Below are positions 26,200-35,625 of a stretch of DNA of 64,000 nt, in pieces (position 1 is the stretch's first letter; every line of letters begins with the position of its first letter). The DNA lies in NCBI GenBank assembly GCA_012267385.1, contig JAAXGW010000024.1, positions 83,536-147,535 on the forward strand. Direction: 5' to 3'. This DNA comes from OMG group bacterium (GTDB lineage Bacteria > Pseudomonadota > Gammaproteobacteria > Pseudomonadales > Azotimanducaceae). A program made the position numbers and the translations under genes. The notes below the pieces were generated by a model. That model was not told the origin of the DNA. It saw nothing but the letters and a program-made list of their open reading frames with translations, and did no database searches.

Positions 26200-27129
26200 C
26201 TAAGCTTCTCCGTTTCCTGATTGGTCTGCAATCAGGACAATCGACTTAAGCAACTCTGTACCAAAATGCTCGCTCGACATGTCGCGAGTAAGGCCTTCGA
26301 CCAACGCGCGAGAAAAACTCGCAATCATCCCATCGTTACGACTCAACCTACGAACCGCTTCTCCTCGTGAATACCCTCCAGAGAGCGCAGCAAGTCGTAA
26401 CACCTTCGGGTGATCGGTGAACTCTTTATAAAAGTCATCAACCTCAGGTAGCGTTAATTTAAAAATTACTCGATGCTCATCGCTAAGTTTCATCAGATGA
26501 ACAGTTAATGCGTCGAGCAAGATCTGTTCGCATTCCTTTTTCGCTTCGGCTTTGATATCAATTTCCGGTTCGACTATTGGGATCAGTCCGTGTTCGTTGA
26601 TAGTCTTTGCGTAATCAAACTGTTGCTCGACTACTTTGTAGATTGCGCTACGATTGGGTTCTTTTATCACGGACCTCATTTTCGTTCCGAAGACTTCAAG
26701 ACTCTTCGCCGTTTTCAAGCGAGGCTCAATATCTTGAATTGGTTTCATTAGTTGAACCCCATTCTTTTCTGGCGCAAGACCGTTATCGATCTTCAAGAAC
26801 GGTAACACCCCTCGTTCCTGCCATAGATACACACTGCTGTTTAAACCATTTACGTTTCTGTGCATCGTTTGCTCGAACAGGATTGCTCCGAGGATGCGAG
26901 GATATCCGAAATCTTGGTGCGACATAATGCGAACTCGCATATCGTGAACAAGGTCAAACATCTTCGCTTCGTCGTGCTCATATTCATCAGATGGCACTCC
27001 GTAATTCGTCAGTACCTTAGGTGTACTTCCACCACTTTGATCTAACGCGGCGATAAAGCCGGTACCGAATTTCATTCGATCTTGCTTTTCAGAATCGGTA
27101 ATTGGTTTACTCTGGGTCTCTAATGACAT
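26200..27129 (-). CDS. Class I fructose-bisphosphate aldolase
   Basis: Schiff-base aldolase of glycolysis and gluconeogenesis, cleaving fructose 1,6-bisphosphate to dihydroxyacetone phosphate and glyceraldehyde 3-phosphate. Recognisable segments are GFIAALDQSGGSTPKVL (~27-43), FLKIDNGLAP (~115), IVEPEID (~184) and IFKLTLPEVDDFY (~225), which carries the Schiff-base lysine, followed by the phosphate-binding LAALSGGYSRGEA. Length (309 aa) fits the bacterial short class I enzyme (Staphylococcus Fda type) rather than the ~360-residue animal form. Monocistronic, ATG start. Confidence 0.88.
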   Translation of the reverse strand: MSLETQSKPITDSEKQDRMKFGTGFIAALDQSGGSTPKVLTNYGVPSDEYEHDEAKMFDLVHDMRVRIMSHQDFGYPRILGAILFEQTMHRNVNGLNSSVYLWQERGVLPFLKIDNGLAPEKNGVQLMKPIQDIEPRLKTAKSLEVFGTKMRSVIKEPNRSAIYKVVEQQFDYAKTINEHGLIPIVEPEIDIKAEAKKECEQILLDALTVHLMKLSDEHRVIFKLTLPEVDDFYKEFTDHPKVLRLAALSGGYSRGEAVRRLSRNDGMIASFSRALVEGLTRDMSSEHFGTELLKSIVLIADQSGNGEA

Positions 27130-27248
27130 TCTTTATTGTTCCACTGATAGTTGAGTAGCCGCATGTGATGGTCCTATAGCGGGCTCGGTGATAGTCGTTC
27201 GTGATTCAGGTCAATATACTAATTCTGATTTCCCTTCGAACAAGACTG

Positions 27249-27608
27249 ATGAGTAAAGATCTTCAAATATATTTCAATCCAAACTGTAGCAAATGTCGGT
27301 TAGCACTGGAAATATTGGATGCCGAAAACTCAACCTTCGAAGTTATCCGGTATTTAGAACATCCTTTGGAACGCCGTCAACTCGAAGTCATATTGGACAA
27401 TTTGTCCGATCCCATCTCCGATTTAGTGCGTAAAGATCGAAGGTTTTCCGAACTTGGGCTCGATGCTGCGGACTACACAACTCGAGACTCTGTTGTAAAT
27501 TTAATACTGGATCACCCAGAATTGATGCAAAGACCGCTCATCCACAAAAACGGACAGTGGTCTATCGCTCGATCTGCAGAGAGAGTTCTTGAGATTTTGC
27601 GGACATAA
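27249..27608 (+). CDS. arsC: ArsC-family arsenate reductase-like protein
   Basis: Thioredoxin-fold protein of 119 residues in the glutaredoxin-coupled ArsC family. The active-site cysteine is in FNPNCSKCR (Cys ~12). The later EVIRYLEHPL and MQRPLIHKNGQWSIARS stretches match ArsC, with the conserved Arg in QRP. I chose the ATG at 27249; an upstream TTG at 27201 adds 16 hydrophobic residues unlike the family. No arsR or arsB is nearby, so it may serve background arsenate detoxification or be a related reductase. Confidence 0.78.
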   Translation: MSKDLQIYFNPNCSKCRLALEILDAENSTFEVIRYLEHPLERRQLEVILDNLSDPISDLVRKDRRFSELGLDAADYTTRDSVVNLILDHPELMQRPLIHKNGQWSIARSAERVLEILRT

Positions 27609-27684
27609 ACAAGCTTTTTAATACTATCAAATACTTCTCGACGGAATCTATACTCGGCTACCCTAACCCGTATTTCAAAAATCT

Positions 27685-28131
27685 ATGAAGCTTCGCGAGA
27701 ATTCAGATGTTAGCCACGTTCGATTACACCTGACATTGTTCTTTGTGTTGTTGATCTTTTCAATCTCAGCCTCTACAAGCTGTAGTTCTCCAAACAAGTC
27801 AGATCCCAACATTACCCTATTTGTAAGAACGGTCGAGAGTTGCATATGCAACTATCTTGACATTGAGGACGACAATCCGTCAGGTCTAACCTATCAAGAC
27901 TTTGTCGAAGATTGCAACAAGACTGTCCGCGAATCTCATCCTAATAGATTTACCGACATAGAGGATTCAGAACCAGAAATGGACGATCTGCGTTGTCCTG
28001 AAAAGGTCGAAAGCTGGCTCAAAGTCATCGCTGAGCAGGAACGATTGCGTGAAAACAATCGTGAGTTAATGCGCGAAATATTAGAAGAATCGTCCGACTC
28101 AGATGAGAATTCTGATTCCACTGACGAGTGA
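27685..28131 (+). CDS. Small exported hypothetical protein, possible lipoprotein
   Basis: 148 residues with no recognised domain. A hydrophobic signal region spans ~15-32, and the sequence ASTSCSS that follows could be a degenerate lipobox, so it may be lipid-anchored. The mature part has several cysteines (Cys at CICNY, DCNK, LRCPEK) and a C-terminal run rich in Glu, Ser and Asp. It lies 76 bp after the ArsC-like gene and 90 bp before selO on the same strand; a functional link is not evident. Confidence 0.55.
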   Translation: MKLRENSDVSHVRLHLTLFFVLLIFSISASTSCSSPNKSDPNITLFVRTVESCICNYLDIEDDNPSGLTYQDFVEDCNKTVRESHPNRFTDIEDSEPEMDDLRCPEKVESWLKVIAEQERLRENNRELMREILEESSDSDENSDSTDE

Positions 28132-28221
28132 CATTCTCACTGAAATCACAAATCACTATCTACGAAACAGAGTAAAACATAAAGACTCTTTCATGAACTG
28201 CCAAACAAAAACCTTGATTTA

Positions 28222-29802
28222 ATGAATCCAGCTTTGAAGTTCACCAATGAATTCGTAGATCGACTGCCTGGAGATCCCGAACCGAGAAACTTCGTGCGTC
28301 TCGTCACAAATTCTTGCTACTCCCTGGTAGAGCCAACTGTTACCTCAAAACCTTCGCTCATAACCTATTCCGAAGAACTAGCTGAATTGCTAGGGATCTC
28401 GCCAGGAAAAATTGGGACCGAGACCTTCACGGAAGTATTCGCTGGTAATCGAACAGTTCCCGGATCTACACCATATGCCATGTGCTATGGTGGCCATCAG
28501 TTTGGGCACTGGGCTGGGCAGCTTGGCGATGGCCGTGCCATTACACTCGGTGAAATTGAAGGAAGCGACGGAGTCTCGTACGCGTTGCAACTGAAAGGAT
28601 CAGGGTTAACACCTTATTCCCGAACTGCCGATGGATTAGCGGTTCTCCGATCCTCTCTACGTGAGTTCGTGTGTAGTGAAGCCATGCACTATCTACGTGT
28701 CCCGACAACACGAGCATTGTCTTTGATTCGTACGGGAGATCAAGTGGTTCGAGACATGTTCTATGACGGTAATCCTGAATTAGAAACGGGAGCGATCGTG
28801 TGCCGGGTTGCACCAACCTTTCTGCGCTTCGGAAGCTATGAGATTTTCGCAGCCCAGCGCAATATCGTAGTACTCAAACAATTGGTTGACTTTACAATCC
28901 GAACGCAATTTCCTAGTATCAATGCCGATAGTTCCCCCGACTCCTACGTTGAATGGTTCCGAGAAGTCTTAGATCGCACAGCCTTCCTTATGGCTGAATG
29001 GTGGCGGGTCGGTTTTGTTCACGGTGTAATGAACACAGACAACATGTCGATTACAGGGTTAACTATCGACTATGGTCCTTACGGGTGGTTAGAGGATTTC
29101 GATTTTGGTTGGACCCCGAATACGACCGATGCCCAGACAAAACGGTACACCTTTGGTAAGCAACCCCAGATCGCTAAATGGAACTTACTACAACTCGCAA
29201 ACGTTCTTTGTCTCCTCGTCGAAGAACCTACACCCTTACAAGAAGCACTCAATAAATACGACCAAATATTCGAGACATACTACATGGAAGTAATGCGATG
29301 CAAACTAGGACTCCGAGAATTTAGCGACGATGACATTCATTTGGTTCAGGAACTCTATAGTATCTTTGAGTCAATCGAAATTGACATGACGTTGTTCTTT
29401 AGGTCTCTACCGAGTATTACCGGCGACTTGTCTTCCGATCAAAACTTGTTGCAACACGTAGGTCTCGCTCTCTACAATCCTGACGAAATTTCGCGAGAAG
29501 AGCAGGCAAAACTTGAAAACTGGTTGTCCGTCTACGCTACTACACTGCGGAAACAAAGTCAAGATCAAGAGGCACGTGTCGAACTCATGAATAACAATAA
29601 CCCTCTCTACGTTCCCAGAAATTATCTAGCACAGTTGGCGATTGACGACGCAGACAAAGGCGACTACGCATTTTTAGACCAATGGATGGAAGCGCTTAAG
29701 AATCCTTATCAAGAACAGACCGGAATGGAAAAATTTGCGGCAAAGAGACCCGATTGGGCGAGGACTCGAGCCGGATGTTCGATGTTGTCATGCAGTTCTT
29801 AG
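28222..29802 (+). CDS. selO: Protein adenylyltransferase SelO (YdiU/UPF0061), cysteine form
   Basis: Pseudokinase-fold enzyme that transfers AMP from ATP to protein hydroxyls and supports redox homeostasis. The 526-residue protein has the family nucleotide-binding KGSGLTPYSRTADG (~131-144), REFVCSEAMHYL, the active-site MNTDNMSITGLTIDYGPYGW (~272-291) with the metal-binding Asn and Asp, and ends with the hallmark LSCSS in which a cysteine replaces the selenocysteine of the eukaryotic protein. Adjacent genes show no obvious link. ATG start at 28222. Confidence 0.93.
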   Translation: MNPALKFTNEFVDRLPGDPEPRNFVRLVTNSCYSLVEPTVTSKPSLITYSEELAELLGISPGKIGTETFTEVFAGNRTVPGSTPYAMCYGGHQFGHWAGQLGDGRAITLGEIEGSDGVSYALQLKGSGLTPYSRTADGLAVLRSSLREFVCSEAMHYLRVPTTRALSLIRTGDQVVRDMFYDGNPELETGAIVCRVAPTFLRFGSYEIFAAQRNIVVLKQLVDFTIRTQFPSINADSSPDSYVEWFREVLDRTAFLMAEWWRVGFVHGVMNTDNMSITGLTIDYGPYGWLEDFDFGWTPNTTDAQTKRYTFGKQPQIAKWNLLQLANVLCLLVEEPTPLQEALNKYDQIFETYYMEVMRCKLGLREFSDDDIHLVQELYSIFESIEIDMTLFFRSLPSITGDLSSDQNLLQHVGLALYNPDEISREEQAKLENWLSVYATTLRKQSQDQEARVELMNNNNPLYVPRNYLAQLAIDDADKGDYAFLDQWMEALKNPYQEQTGMEKFAAKRPDWARTRAGCSMLSCSS

Positions 29803-29839
29803 CTAACTAACGAAAGCCCCCACTTTAAGAGATTCAATC

Positions 29840-31024
29840 GTGAAACTGTCCGAGAAAATGCAAAGGTTACATACCGAAACTGCTTTTGAAGTTCTCGCAC
29901 GCGCGGAAGTTCTTCGCAGCGAAAACAAGCCAGTAATTAATTTGGGTATTGGCCAACCAGATTTCAAAACACCTCAGCACGTGGTCGAGGCCGCGGTACG
30001 AGCACTTCGCGATGGACACCACGGTTACACGCCCGCACCGGGAATCCTTCCCCTTCGAGAAGCAGTCGCTAATGACATTTTGAAATATCGAAGGGTCAGC
30101 GTCCACCCAGACGAAATCCTTGTCGTACCTGGTGGCAAAGTCGTACTGTTCTTCGCGATCCTCATGTTTGGCGAATCGGGTGCGGAGAATCTTTATCCAA
30201 ACCCCAGTTTTCCGATATATCAATCTGTGATTGAATTTTCGGGCGCGCGAGCAGTTCCGATTCCCCTACTCGAAAAGAACAATTTCGCGTTTTCTGCTGA
30301 TGAAATCCTTAATTTGATTACAGAGAAGACGACGCTGATCATCATAAACTCACCAGCCAACCCTACGGGTGGTACGGTACCCAAGTCAGAAATCGACAAG
30401 CTCGTTGCTGGACTTCAAGAGTTTCCACATGTCGCAGTCTTGAGTGACGAAATCTATTCCCGAATTTGCTATGACCAAGAGCACATCACACTGTTAGCTT
30501 ACCCCGAAATTCGAGACCGACTCATCTTACTTGACGGCTGGAGTAAGACTTACGCTATGACAGGTTGGCGTTTGGGCTATTCAGTATGGCCACGAGAATT
30601 AATCGAGCCTGCACAGCGGCTTGCGATAAACTGCCATTCCTGCGTGAATACACCAGCTCAATTCGGAGCGATAGCTGCTCTCGAGGGACCACAGGACTCC
30701 GTGGCTGAAATGAATCAAGCTTTCCAGATGCGCAGAGACTACTTAGTTAAAGCGCTCAATTCCTTTGATAGTATCAGTTGTATGACACCCAAGGGAGCGT
30801 TCTACGCTTTTCCAAACATATCGCAACTCGGAGGAACTGCCGAACAGCTCCAAAATGAGCTTCTGAACGACTACTATGTGGCTACTGTCGCCGGTACAAG
30901 CTTTGGTGTGTATGGCGAGGGTTTTCTGCGATTTTCCTACGCGGCTTCACTGGACGACTTAAAAGTTGCAGTCGAACGACTGCAACAGATCTGCAACAAG
31001 TCTGCAATTCAAACCTTCAACTAA
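29840..31024 (+). CDS. PLP-dependent class I aminotransferase
   Basis: Fold-type I aminotransferase of 394 residues, similar to bacterial aspartate/aromatic aminotransferases of the 1-gamma group. Substrate/cofactor motifs: INLGIGQPDFKTP (~33-45), the NSPANPTGG loop (~170-178), the PLP-binding Lys in LDGWSKTYAMTGWRLGY (~235) and a C-terminal FLRFSYAAS with the carboxylate-binding Arg. The start is a GTG. It is 37 bp after selO and 9 bp before the luciferase-like gene, so these are likely one transcript. Amino-acid specificity is not determinable. Confidence 0.87.
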   Translation: MKLSEKMQRLHTETAFEVLARAEVLRSENKPVINLGIGQPDFKTPQHVVEAAVRALRDGHHGYTPAPGILPLREAVANDILKYRRVSVHPDEILVVPGGKVVLFFAILMFGESGAENLYPNPSFPIYQSVIEFSGARAVPIPLLEKNNFAFSADEILNLITEKTTLIIINSPANPTGGTVPKSEIDKLVAGLQEFPHVAVLSDEIYSRICYDQEHITLLAYPEIRDRLILLDGWSKTYAMTGWRLGYSVWPRELIEPAQRLAINCHSCVNTPAQFGAIAALEGPQDSVAEMNQAFQMRRDYLVKALNSFDSISCMTPKGAFYAFPNISQLGGTAEQLQNELLNDYYVATVAGTSFGVYGEGFLRFSYAASLDDLKVAVERLQQICNKSAIQTFN

Positions 31025-31033
31025 GAGACAGTT

Positions 31034-31897
31034 ATGAAATTTGGTGTCGTTTTCCCACAGACAGAAATTGGTACAAATCCAGACGATATCGCTGCGTTTG
31101 CAATTGCGGCAGAAGAAATGGGGTACAACCATGTACTAACCTATGATCATGTCTTAGGTGCTGATACGACAAACCGTCCGGACTGGAGCGGCGTCTACAG
31201 CTCAGACGATATGTTCCACGAACCTTTCGTGTTATTTAGCTACCTCGCCGGGATATGTAACAGAATCGAATTCGTCACTGGTATTCTGATATTACCCCAA
31301 CGACAAACCGCCCTTGTTGCGAAACAAGCCGCATGCTTGGACATAATCAGTCGTGGTCGACTCAGACTCGGGGTAGGAATAGGTTGGAATGCGGTCGAAT
31401 ACGAAGCGTTAGGTGAGAATTTTCGAAATCGCGGGCGTCGATCCGCGGAACAAATTGAAGTATTACGTCGCCTGTGGGCAGAACCAATCGTCACATACCA
31501 GGGACAGTGGCACAAGATTACCGAAGCCGGTCTAAATCCACTCCCCAGAAACCGCAACATTCCTATTTGGCTAGGCGGAAGCGCGCCACAAGTAATTAGT
31601 CGCGTCGCCAAGCTAGGGGACGGTTGGTTTCCATATTACAACCCAGATATTGAAACACAGATTCAAGAGATGCAGACTCAAGCACGAGCCTACGGTCGTG
31701 AACCGAAAACAATAGGAATTGAGTGCGTATTGCGAGCGAACCGATCCAAACAGGATGCGATCGACCAGATAAAACATTGCATAGACGCTGGCGTAACGCA
31801 TACCTCTGTAGTTACCATGAGCCAAGGCTGTGACACGGTACTGGATCATATCGATTCGATCTCGCGGTACATGAACGAGATCATCCACGCGACCTGA
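31034..31897 (+). CDS. Luciferase-like (LLM class) flavin-dependent oxidoreductase
   Basis: Bacterial-luciferase-fold TIM barrel of 287 residues, in the subgroup often annotated as F420- or FMN-dependent (TIGR03619-like). Features are FGVVFPQTEIG (residues 3-13), the conserved TYDHVLG (~38), LRLGVGIGWNAVEYEALG (~112-129) and IPIWLGGSAPQV (~176). It begins 9 bp after the aminotransferase stop, suggesting translational coupling. A gammaproteobacterium would normally use FMN; the substrate is unknown. Confidence 0.82.
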   Translation: MKFGVVFPQTEIGTNPDDIAAFAIAAEEMGYNHVLTYDHVLGADTTNRPDWSGVYSSDDMFHEPFVLFSYLAGICNRIEFVTGILILPQRQTALVAKQAACLDIISRGRLRLGVGIGWNAVEYEALGENFRNRGRRSAEQIEVLRRLWAEPIVTYQGQWHKITEAGLNPLPRNRNIPIWLGGSAPQVISRVAKLGDGWFPYYNPDIETQIQEMQTQARAYGREPKTIGIECVLRANRSKQDAIDQIKHCIDAGVTHTSVVTMSQGCDTVLDHIDSISRYMNEIIHAT

Positions 31898-32030
31898 AAG
31901 AACTATTTATAGGGTGTGGCGACCGGCCGCTACCCATACAATAAAATTGTTTCTCTATAAGGGCCAGATGCATAGTCTTGACTAGAGCGTCCATTTTTGC
32001 CCTCTTAACGTAAACGGAACAGAGTGAAAT

Positions 32031-32456
32031 ATGTCAATCAAGCCAATCTTCGATACGATAAAAGAAATAAAGCAGGACATTGAAAACTTGAGCTGCGAGG
32101 AACTCGCCCAAGAAATGGGGAGTGGAAGTAAGCCTTTGCTCGTCGATATTCGTGAAATGCAGGAACGAGTCGATTCCGGTGCAATACCAGACTCGGTTCA
32201 TGCTCCACGGGGTATGTTGGAATTTTGGGCTGATCCTTCAAGCCCTTATCACAGAAAATATTTCAAGGAAGATAAGCGTATCGTACTGTACTGTGCTGGA
32301 GGTGCTCGGTCAGCTTTAGCAGTCAAAGCAATGCACGAAATGGGTTTTTCAGATGTCGCACACTTGGAACCTGGTTTTGTTGGTTGGGCTAAGGAGAAAC
32401 GCCCGGTTGAAGAAACCGCGAGCAAATCTCGCTGGATTCGGAAAATTCTCAAATAG
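32031..32456 (+). CDS. Rhodanese-domain sulfurtransferase
   Basis: Single rhodanese domain of 141 residues. The active-site loop is YCAGGARSALA with the persulfide-forming cysteine near residue 90; the conserved LVDIREMQERVDSGAIPDSVHAPRGMLEF segment precedes it. It may handle sulfane sulfur or act in a redox or tRNA sulfur relay, but nothing around it decides this. It sits 33 bp upstream of a polyamine-type ABC transporter operon, and could share its transcript. Confidence 0.85.
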   Translation: MSIKPIFDTIKEIKQDIENLSCEELAQEMGSGSKPLLVDIREMQERVDSGAIPDSVHAPRGMLEFWADPSSPYHRKYFKEDKRIVLYCAGGARSALAVKAMHEMGFSDVAHLEPGFVGWAKEKRPVEETASKSRWIRKILK

Positions 32457-32489
32457 TCAAAGACTCAACATTAGCTTCACAGAATAGTC

Positions 32490-33674
32490 TTGCATACTGA
32501 CGAAGAAGTTCAAATCCCTAAACCGGGTTCGAATACTCATATAGAGTTTGAACACGTCTATAAGAGCTACGATAACGAAACAGACGTCGTTCGAGATCTC
32601 AATCTGAAGATTGAGGAGAATGAATTTATTACACTTCTGGGTCCTTCCGGTTCCGGAAAGACTACTTGTTTAATGCTCTTGGCAGGTTTTGAACCCATCA
32701 GTTCCGGGTCGATCAGGATATTTGGGCAACCCATTCAGGACATCCTTCCACACAAACGGAATATTGGGATGGTTTTTCAAAATTACGCCCTGTTTCCCCA
32801 TATGAGTGTCGGAAAAAATCTTGAATTTCCGTTAGAAGTACGCGGAGTAAACAAGTCGTATCGGAAGCAACAAGTTCAACGGGCTCTCGAGTTGGTTCAG
32901 CTAGACGGATTTGAAGATCGGAAGCCGTCGCAACTGTCTGGCGGCCAACAACAACGGGTAGCTATCGCTCGAGCATTGGTGTATGAACCAAGCATCGTGT
33001 TAATGGATGAGCCATTAGGTGCGTTAGACCGTCGCTTAAGGGAAGAAATGCAGTACGAGATTCGGCGATTGCACCAACAACTGGAAGTCACGATGATCTA
33101 CGTTACGCATGACCAACAAGAAGCCATGGTGTTATCAGACCGCGTCGCGGTTTTTCAAGATGGTGTCGTACAACAGATTGCAAGCCCAGAAACTCTTTAC
33201 GAGGAACCAGCTCGTGTTTTTGTTTCGTCGTTCATTGGCGACAACAATGTTCTATTTGGTGTGGTCAAACAAATTGAAGAGAATGAAATCTGTCATGTCG
33301 ATTTAGACGGAGACAATCGAGTCCAAGCCCTTGCGGTGACTCATCACAATCCAGGAGACGAGGTGTGGCTAACGATTCGTCCTGAAAGAATTAGTATTCG
33401 ACCCGAGAAGGGTATGTACACCAACGACTTTCCAGCCACAGTTAACGATGTGGTGTTTATGGGAGACCACTTACGATTGAATGTAACCACGTGCGGTGTA
33501 CGGGACTTTATTGTCAAGATTCCCAACATTGTTGGACACGGCGGTGTGTTACCTGGGGACGAAATTCGTATCGGTTGGGCAGCATTAGATTGCCGCGCGA
33601 TCGCGCGGGAACCAGATATAGTAGTTCAGAACAAAAAGGAGATTCAAAAGAATGAAAAGAAATATATTCGGTAG
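32490..33674 (+). CDS. Polyamine-type ABC transporter ATP-binding protein (PotA-like)
   Basis: ATPase of an importer in the spermidine/putrescine/iron family. Walker A GPSGSGKT is near residue 51, signature LSGGQQQR near 151, Walker B VLMDEPLGALDRR near 171 and switch YVTHDQQEA near 205. The last ~120 residues form the TOBE-type domain typical of PotA. The only plausible upstream start in frame is TTG at 32490. The gene overlaps the binding-protein gene by 23 bases. Ligand could be putrescine, spermidine or a related small cation or carboxylate; sequence alone does not decide. Confidence 0.87.
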   Translation: MHTDEEVQIPKPGSNTHIEFEHVYKSYDNETDVVRDLNLKIEENEFITLLGPSGSGKTTCLMLLAGFEPISSGSIRIFGQPIQDILPHKRNIGMVFQNYALFPHMSVGKNLEFPLEVRGVNKSYRKQQVQRALELVQLDGFEDRKPSQLSGGQQQRVAIARALVYEPSIVLMDEPLGALDRRLREEMQYEIRRLHQQLEVTMIYVTHDQQEAMVLSDRVAVFQDGVVQQIASPETLYEEPARVFVSSFIGDNNVLFGVVKQIEENEICHVDLDGDNRVQALAVTHHNPGDEVWLTIRPERISIRPEKGMYTNDFPATVNDVVFMGDHLRLNVTTCGVRDFIVKIPNIVGHGGVLPGDEIRIGWAALDCRAIAREPDIVVQNKKEIQKNEKKYIR

Positions 33675-34734
33675 TTTTGCCTTCATATTCGTGGTATTTT
33701 CCACTAACTTGTACGCTGAGGGAGAACTCACGATTGTGTCGTGGGGCGGTTCTTACGCGAAGGCAAGTATCGACGGGATCTTTAAACCCTTCGAAGAAGA
33801 GACCGGAATCAAGGTGAATGTTGAAGACTATAACGGCGGCTTGGCACAAATACGCGCTCAAGTCGATACTGGAAACGTTCATTGGGATGTTGTCGATGTC
33901 GAGTCGCAAGACGATCTCATTGGTTGTGATGAGGGGCTCCTAGAGTTCCTAGACGATCTTGAGTTACCGGACGCTCCCGATGGGACACCAGCAGAGGAAG
34001 ACTTTTTCGAGGATGCAAACTCTGACTGTGGTCTTGGAAACATCGTATGGGCTACAGTCATCGCATACAACTCAACGGCATTCGAGAGCGACCCACCTTC
34101 AACGATGAGTGACTTTTTTGACTTAGAAAAGTATCCGGGTAAACGTGGAATGCGTCGCACACCAGAAGTCAATCTAGAGTTCGCTCTGATGGCAGATGGC
34201 GTACCTCCCGCGGACGTCTACGATCTCTTGTCGACCGACGAGGGTATTGATCGAGCGTTCAAGAAACTAGATACCATCAAGGACTCCATCCTGTTTTGGC
34301 AAGCTGGTGCACAACCTCCACAGCTGTTAGCCGATAAAGAGGTTGCCATGACCACAGCGTATAACGGACGGATATTTAACGCAATCAACTTAGAGAAACA
34401 ACCCTTTGTCATCGTCTGGGATGCGCATGTACGCGACTTCGGACAGTGGGTGATTGTTGCTGGCGCTCCCAATTTAGAAAACGCAAAGAAATTCCTTCAG
34501 TACGCGGCTCGAAGTTCGTCGATGGCTGAAGTTTCCAATCGGATTTCTTACGGCCCGTTAAGACATTCGGCATGGGAATTGGTTGGCAAGCACGTTGACA
34601 CCAATATTGATATGAAACCACACATGCCAACCGACCCGGAAAACTCAAAGAATTTTCTTGTCAATGACGCGGAATGGTGGGCGGAGCATAGAGACGACCT
34701 CGTTTTCCGCTTCAATGCGTGGTTGAATCGTTAA
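33652..34734 (+). CDS. Periplasmic polyamine-type substrate-binding protein (PotD-like)
   Basis: Extracellular solute-binding protein family 1 member of 360 residues that delivers the ligand to the importer. A Sec signal peptide ends at LYA near residue 23. The mature protein starts with the PotD-like ELTIVSWGGSYAKASIDGIFKPFEEETGIKV. Mature residues include aromatic and acidic positions typical of polyamine or 2-aminoethylphosphonate-type binders (for example the VDVESQDD region), and it ends with a typical helix (FRFNAWLNR). The ATG lies within the end of the ATPase gene, showing coupling. Confidence 0.85.
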   Translation: MKRNIFGSFAFIFVVFSTNLYAEGELTIVSWGGSYAKASIDGIFKPFEEETGIKVNVEDYNGGLAQIRAQVDTGNVHWDVVDVESQDDLIGCDEGLLEFLDDLELPDAPDGTPAEEDFFEDANSDCGLGNIVWATVIAYNSTAFESDPPSTMSDFFDLEKYPGKRGMRRTPEVNLEFALMADGVPPADVYDLLSTDEGIDRAFKKLDTIKDSILFWQAGAQPPQLLADKEVAMTTAYNGRIFNAINLEKQPFVIVWDAHVRDFGQWVIVAGAPNLENAKKFLQYAARSSSMAEVSNRISYGPLRHSAWELVGKHVDTNIDMKPHMPTDPENSKNFLVNDAEWWAEHRDDLVFRFNAWLNR

Positions 34735-34790
34735 CAGAATCATACCCTATAGCTTGTAGAGTCCGACTCACTAGACGAGTAGGCTAACCC

Positions 34791-35624
34791 GTGGATCGAG
34801 CGCTGTGGAATATCGGCAAAGGAGTCCTGACTCTCTTTGTCGTTTTGGGGTTTATCTTCCTTGTCGCGCCGTTGATCGTCGTCATTCCACTGAGTTTTAA
34901 CGCTGAACCCTACTTCACGTTCACGGAAGGCATGCTTCGGCTTGACAGTGAAGCTTATTCATTGCGTTGGTATCGCAACATATTTGAGAGTGAGGAGTGG
35001 TTACGAGCGATTCAAAACAGCTTTTTCATCGGTGTTTTTGCAACCGTCTTCGCCACTATTTTGGGAACGTTAGCGGCTCTCGGGTTGAATGACCCCCGAC
35101 TACCCTTTCGAAAGTTTGTTGGGGCACTCATCATCTCACCGATAGTTACTCCCATCATCGTTGTAGCGGTTGGAGTGTATTTCTTTTACACTGACCTTGG
35201 TCTTGGTCAAACTTATTTGGGAATCATTCTTGCCCATGCAATGATTGGAGCACCATATGTCGTGATTACGGTCTCGGCAACACTTGCGAATTTCGACTAC
35301 ACACTCTTGCGCGCGGCAGCGAGCCTTGGAGCAAATCCTTGGACGGCGTTCCGACGCGTGCAATTACCAATCATTTCCCGTGGCGTTATCACCGGCGCAT
35401 TATTTGCTTTTATCAATTCATTTGACGAGGTCGTGATCGTTCTCTTCATGGCTGGACTCAAACAACGCACAATTCCAAGGGAAATGTGGTCTGGCATTCG
35501 TGAGGAAATTAGCCCCACCATCTTAGCCGTGGCGACACTTCTTATTCTCTTTGTGATTCTCGTGCTGATTACCGTCGAGTTGCTCAAGAGTTTCGGTGAA
35601 AAGCACAAGCTCTCTGCGAATTAA
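34791..35624 (+). CDS. ABC transporter permease (PotC-like)
   Basis: Inner-membrane permease of 277 residues with about six transmembrane helices. The EAA coupling motif is RAAASLGANPWTAFRRVQLP (~172-191). The N-terminus, with RWYRNIF before the second helix, matches PotC/YdcV. The start is a GTG 56 bp after the binding-protein gene. Here the PotC-like gene precedes the PotB-like gene, the reverse of the E. coli potABCD order. Forms the membrane channel with the next gene product. Confidence 0.87.
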   Translation: MDRALWNIGKGVLTLFVVLGFIFLVAPLIVVIPLSFNAEPYFTFTEGMLRLDSEAYSLRWYRNIFESEEWLRAIQNSFFIGVFATVFATILGTLAALGLNDPRLPFRKFVGALIISPIVTPIIVVAVGVYFFYTDLGLGQTYLGIILAHAMIGAPYVVITVSATLANFDYTLLRAAASLGANPWTAFRRVQLPIISRGVITGALFAFINSFDEVVIVLFMAGLKQRTIPREMWSGIREEISPTILAVATLLILFVILVLITVELLKSFGEKHKLSAN

Positions 35625-35625
35625 T

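Noticed and set aside
31905-31950. GC-rich imperfect hairpin after the luciferase-like gene
   Set aside because: GGGT/ACCC arms are present, but the pairing has several mismatches and no T-run follows, so it was not called a terminator.
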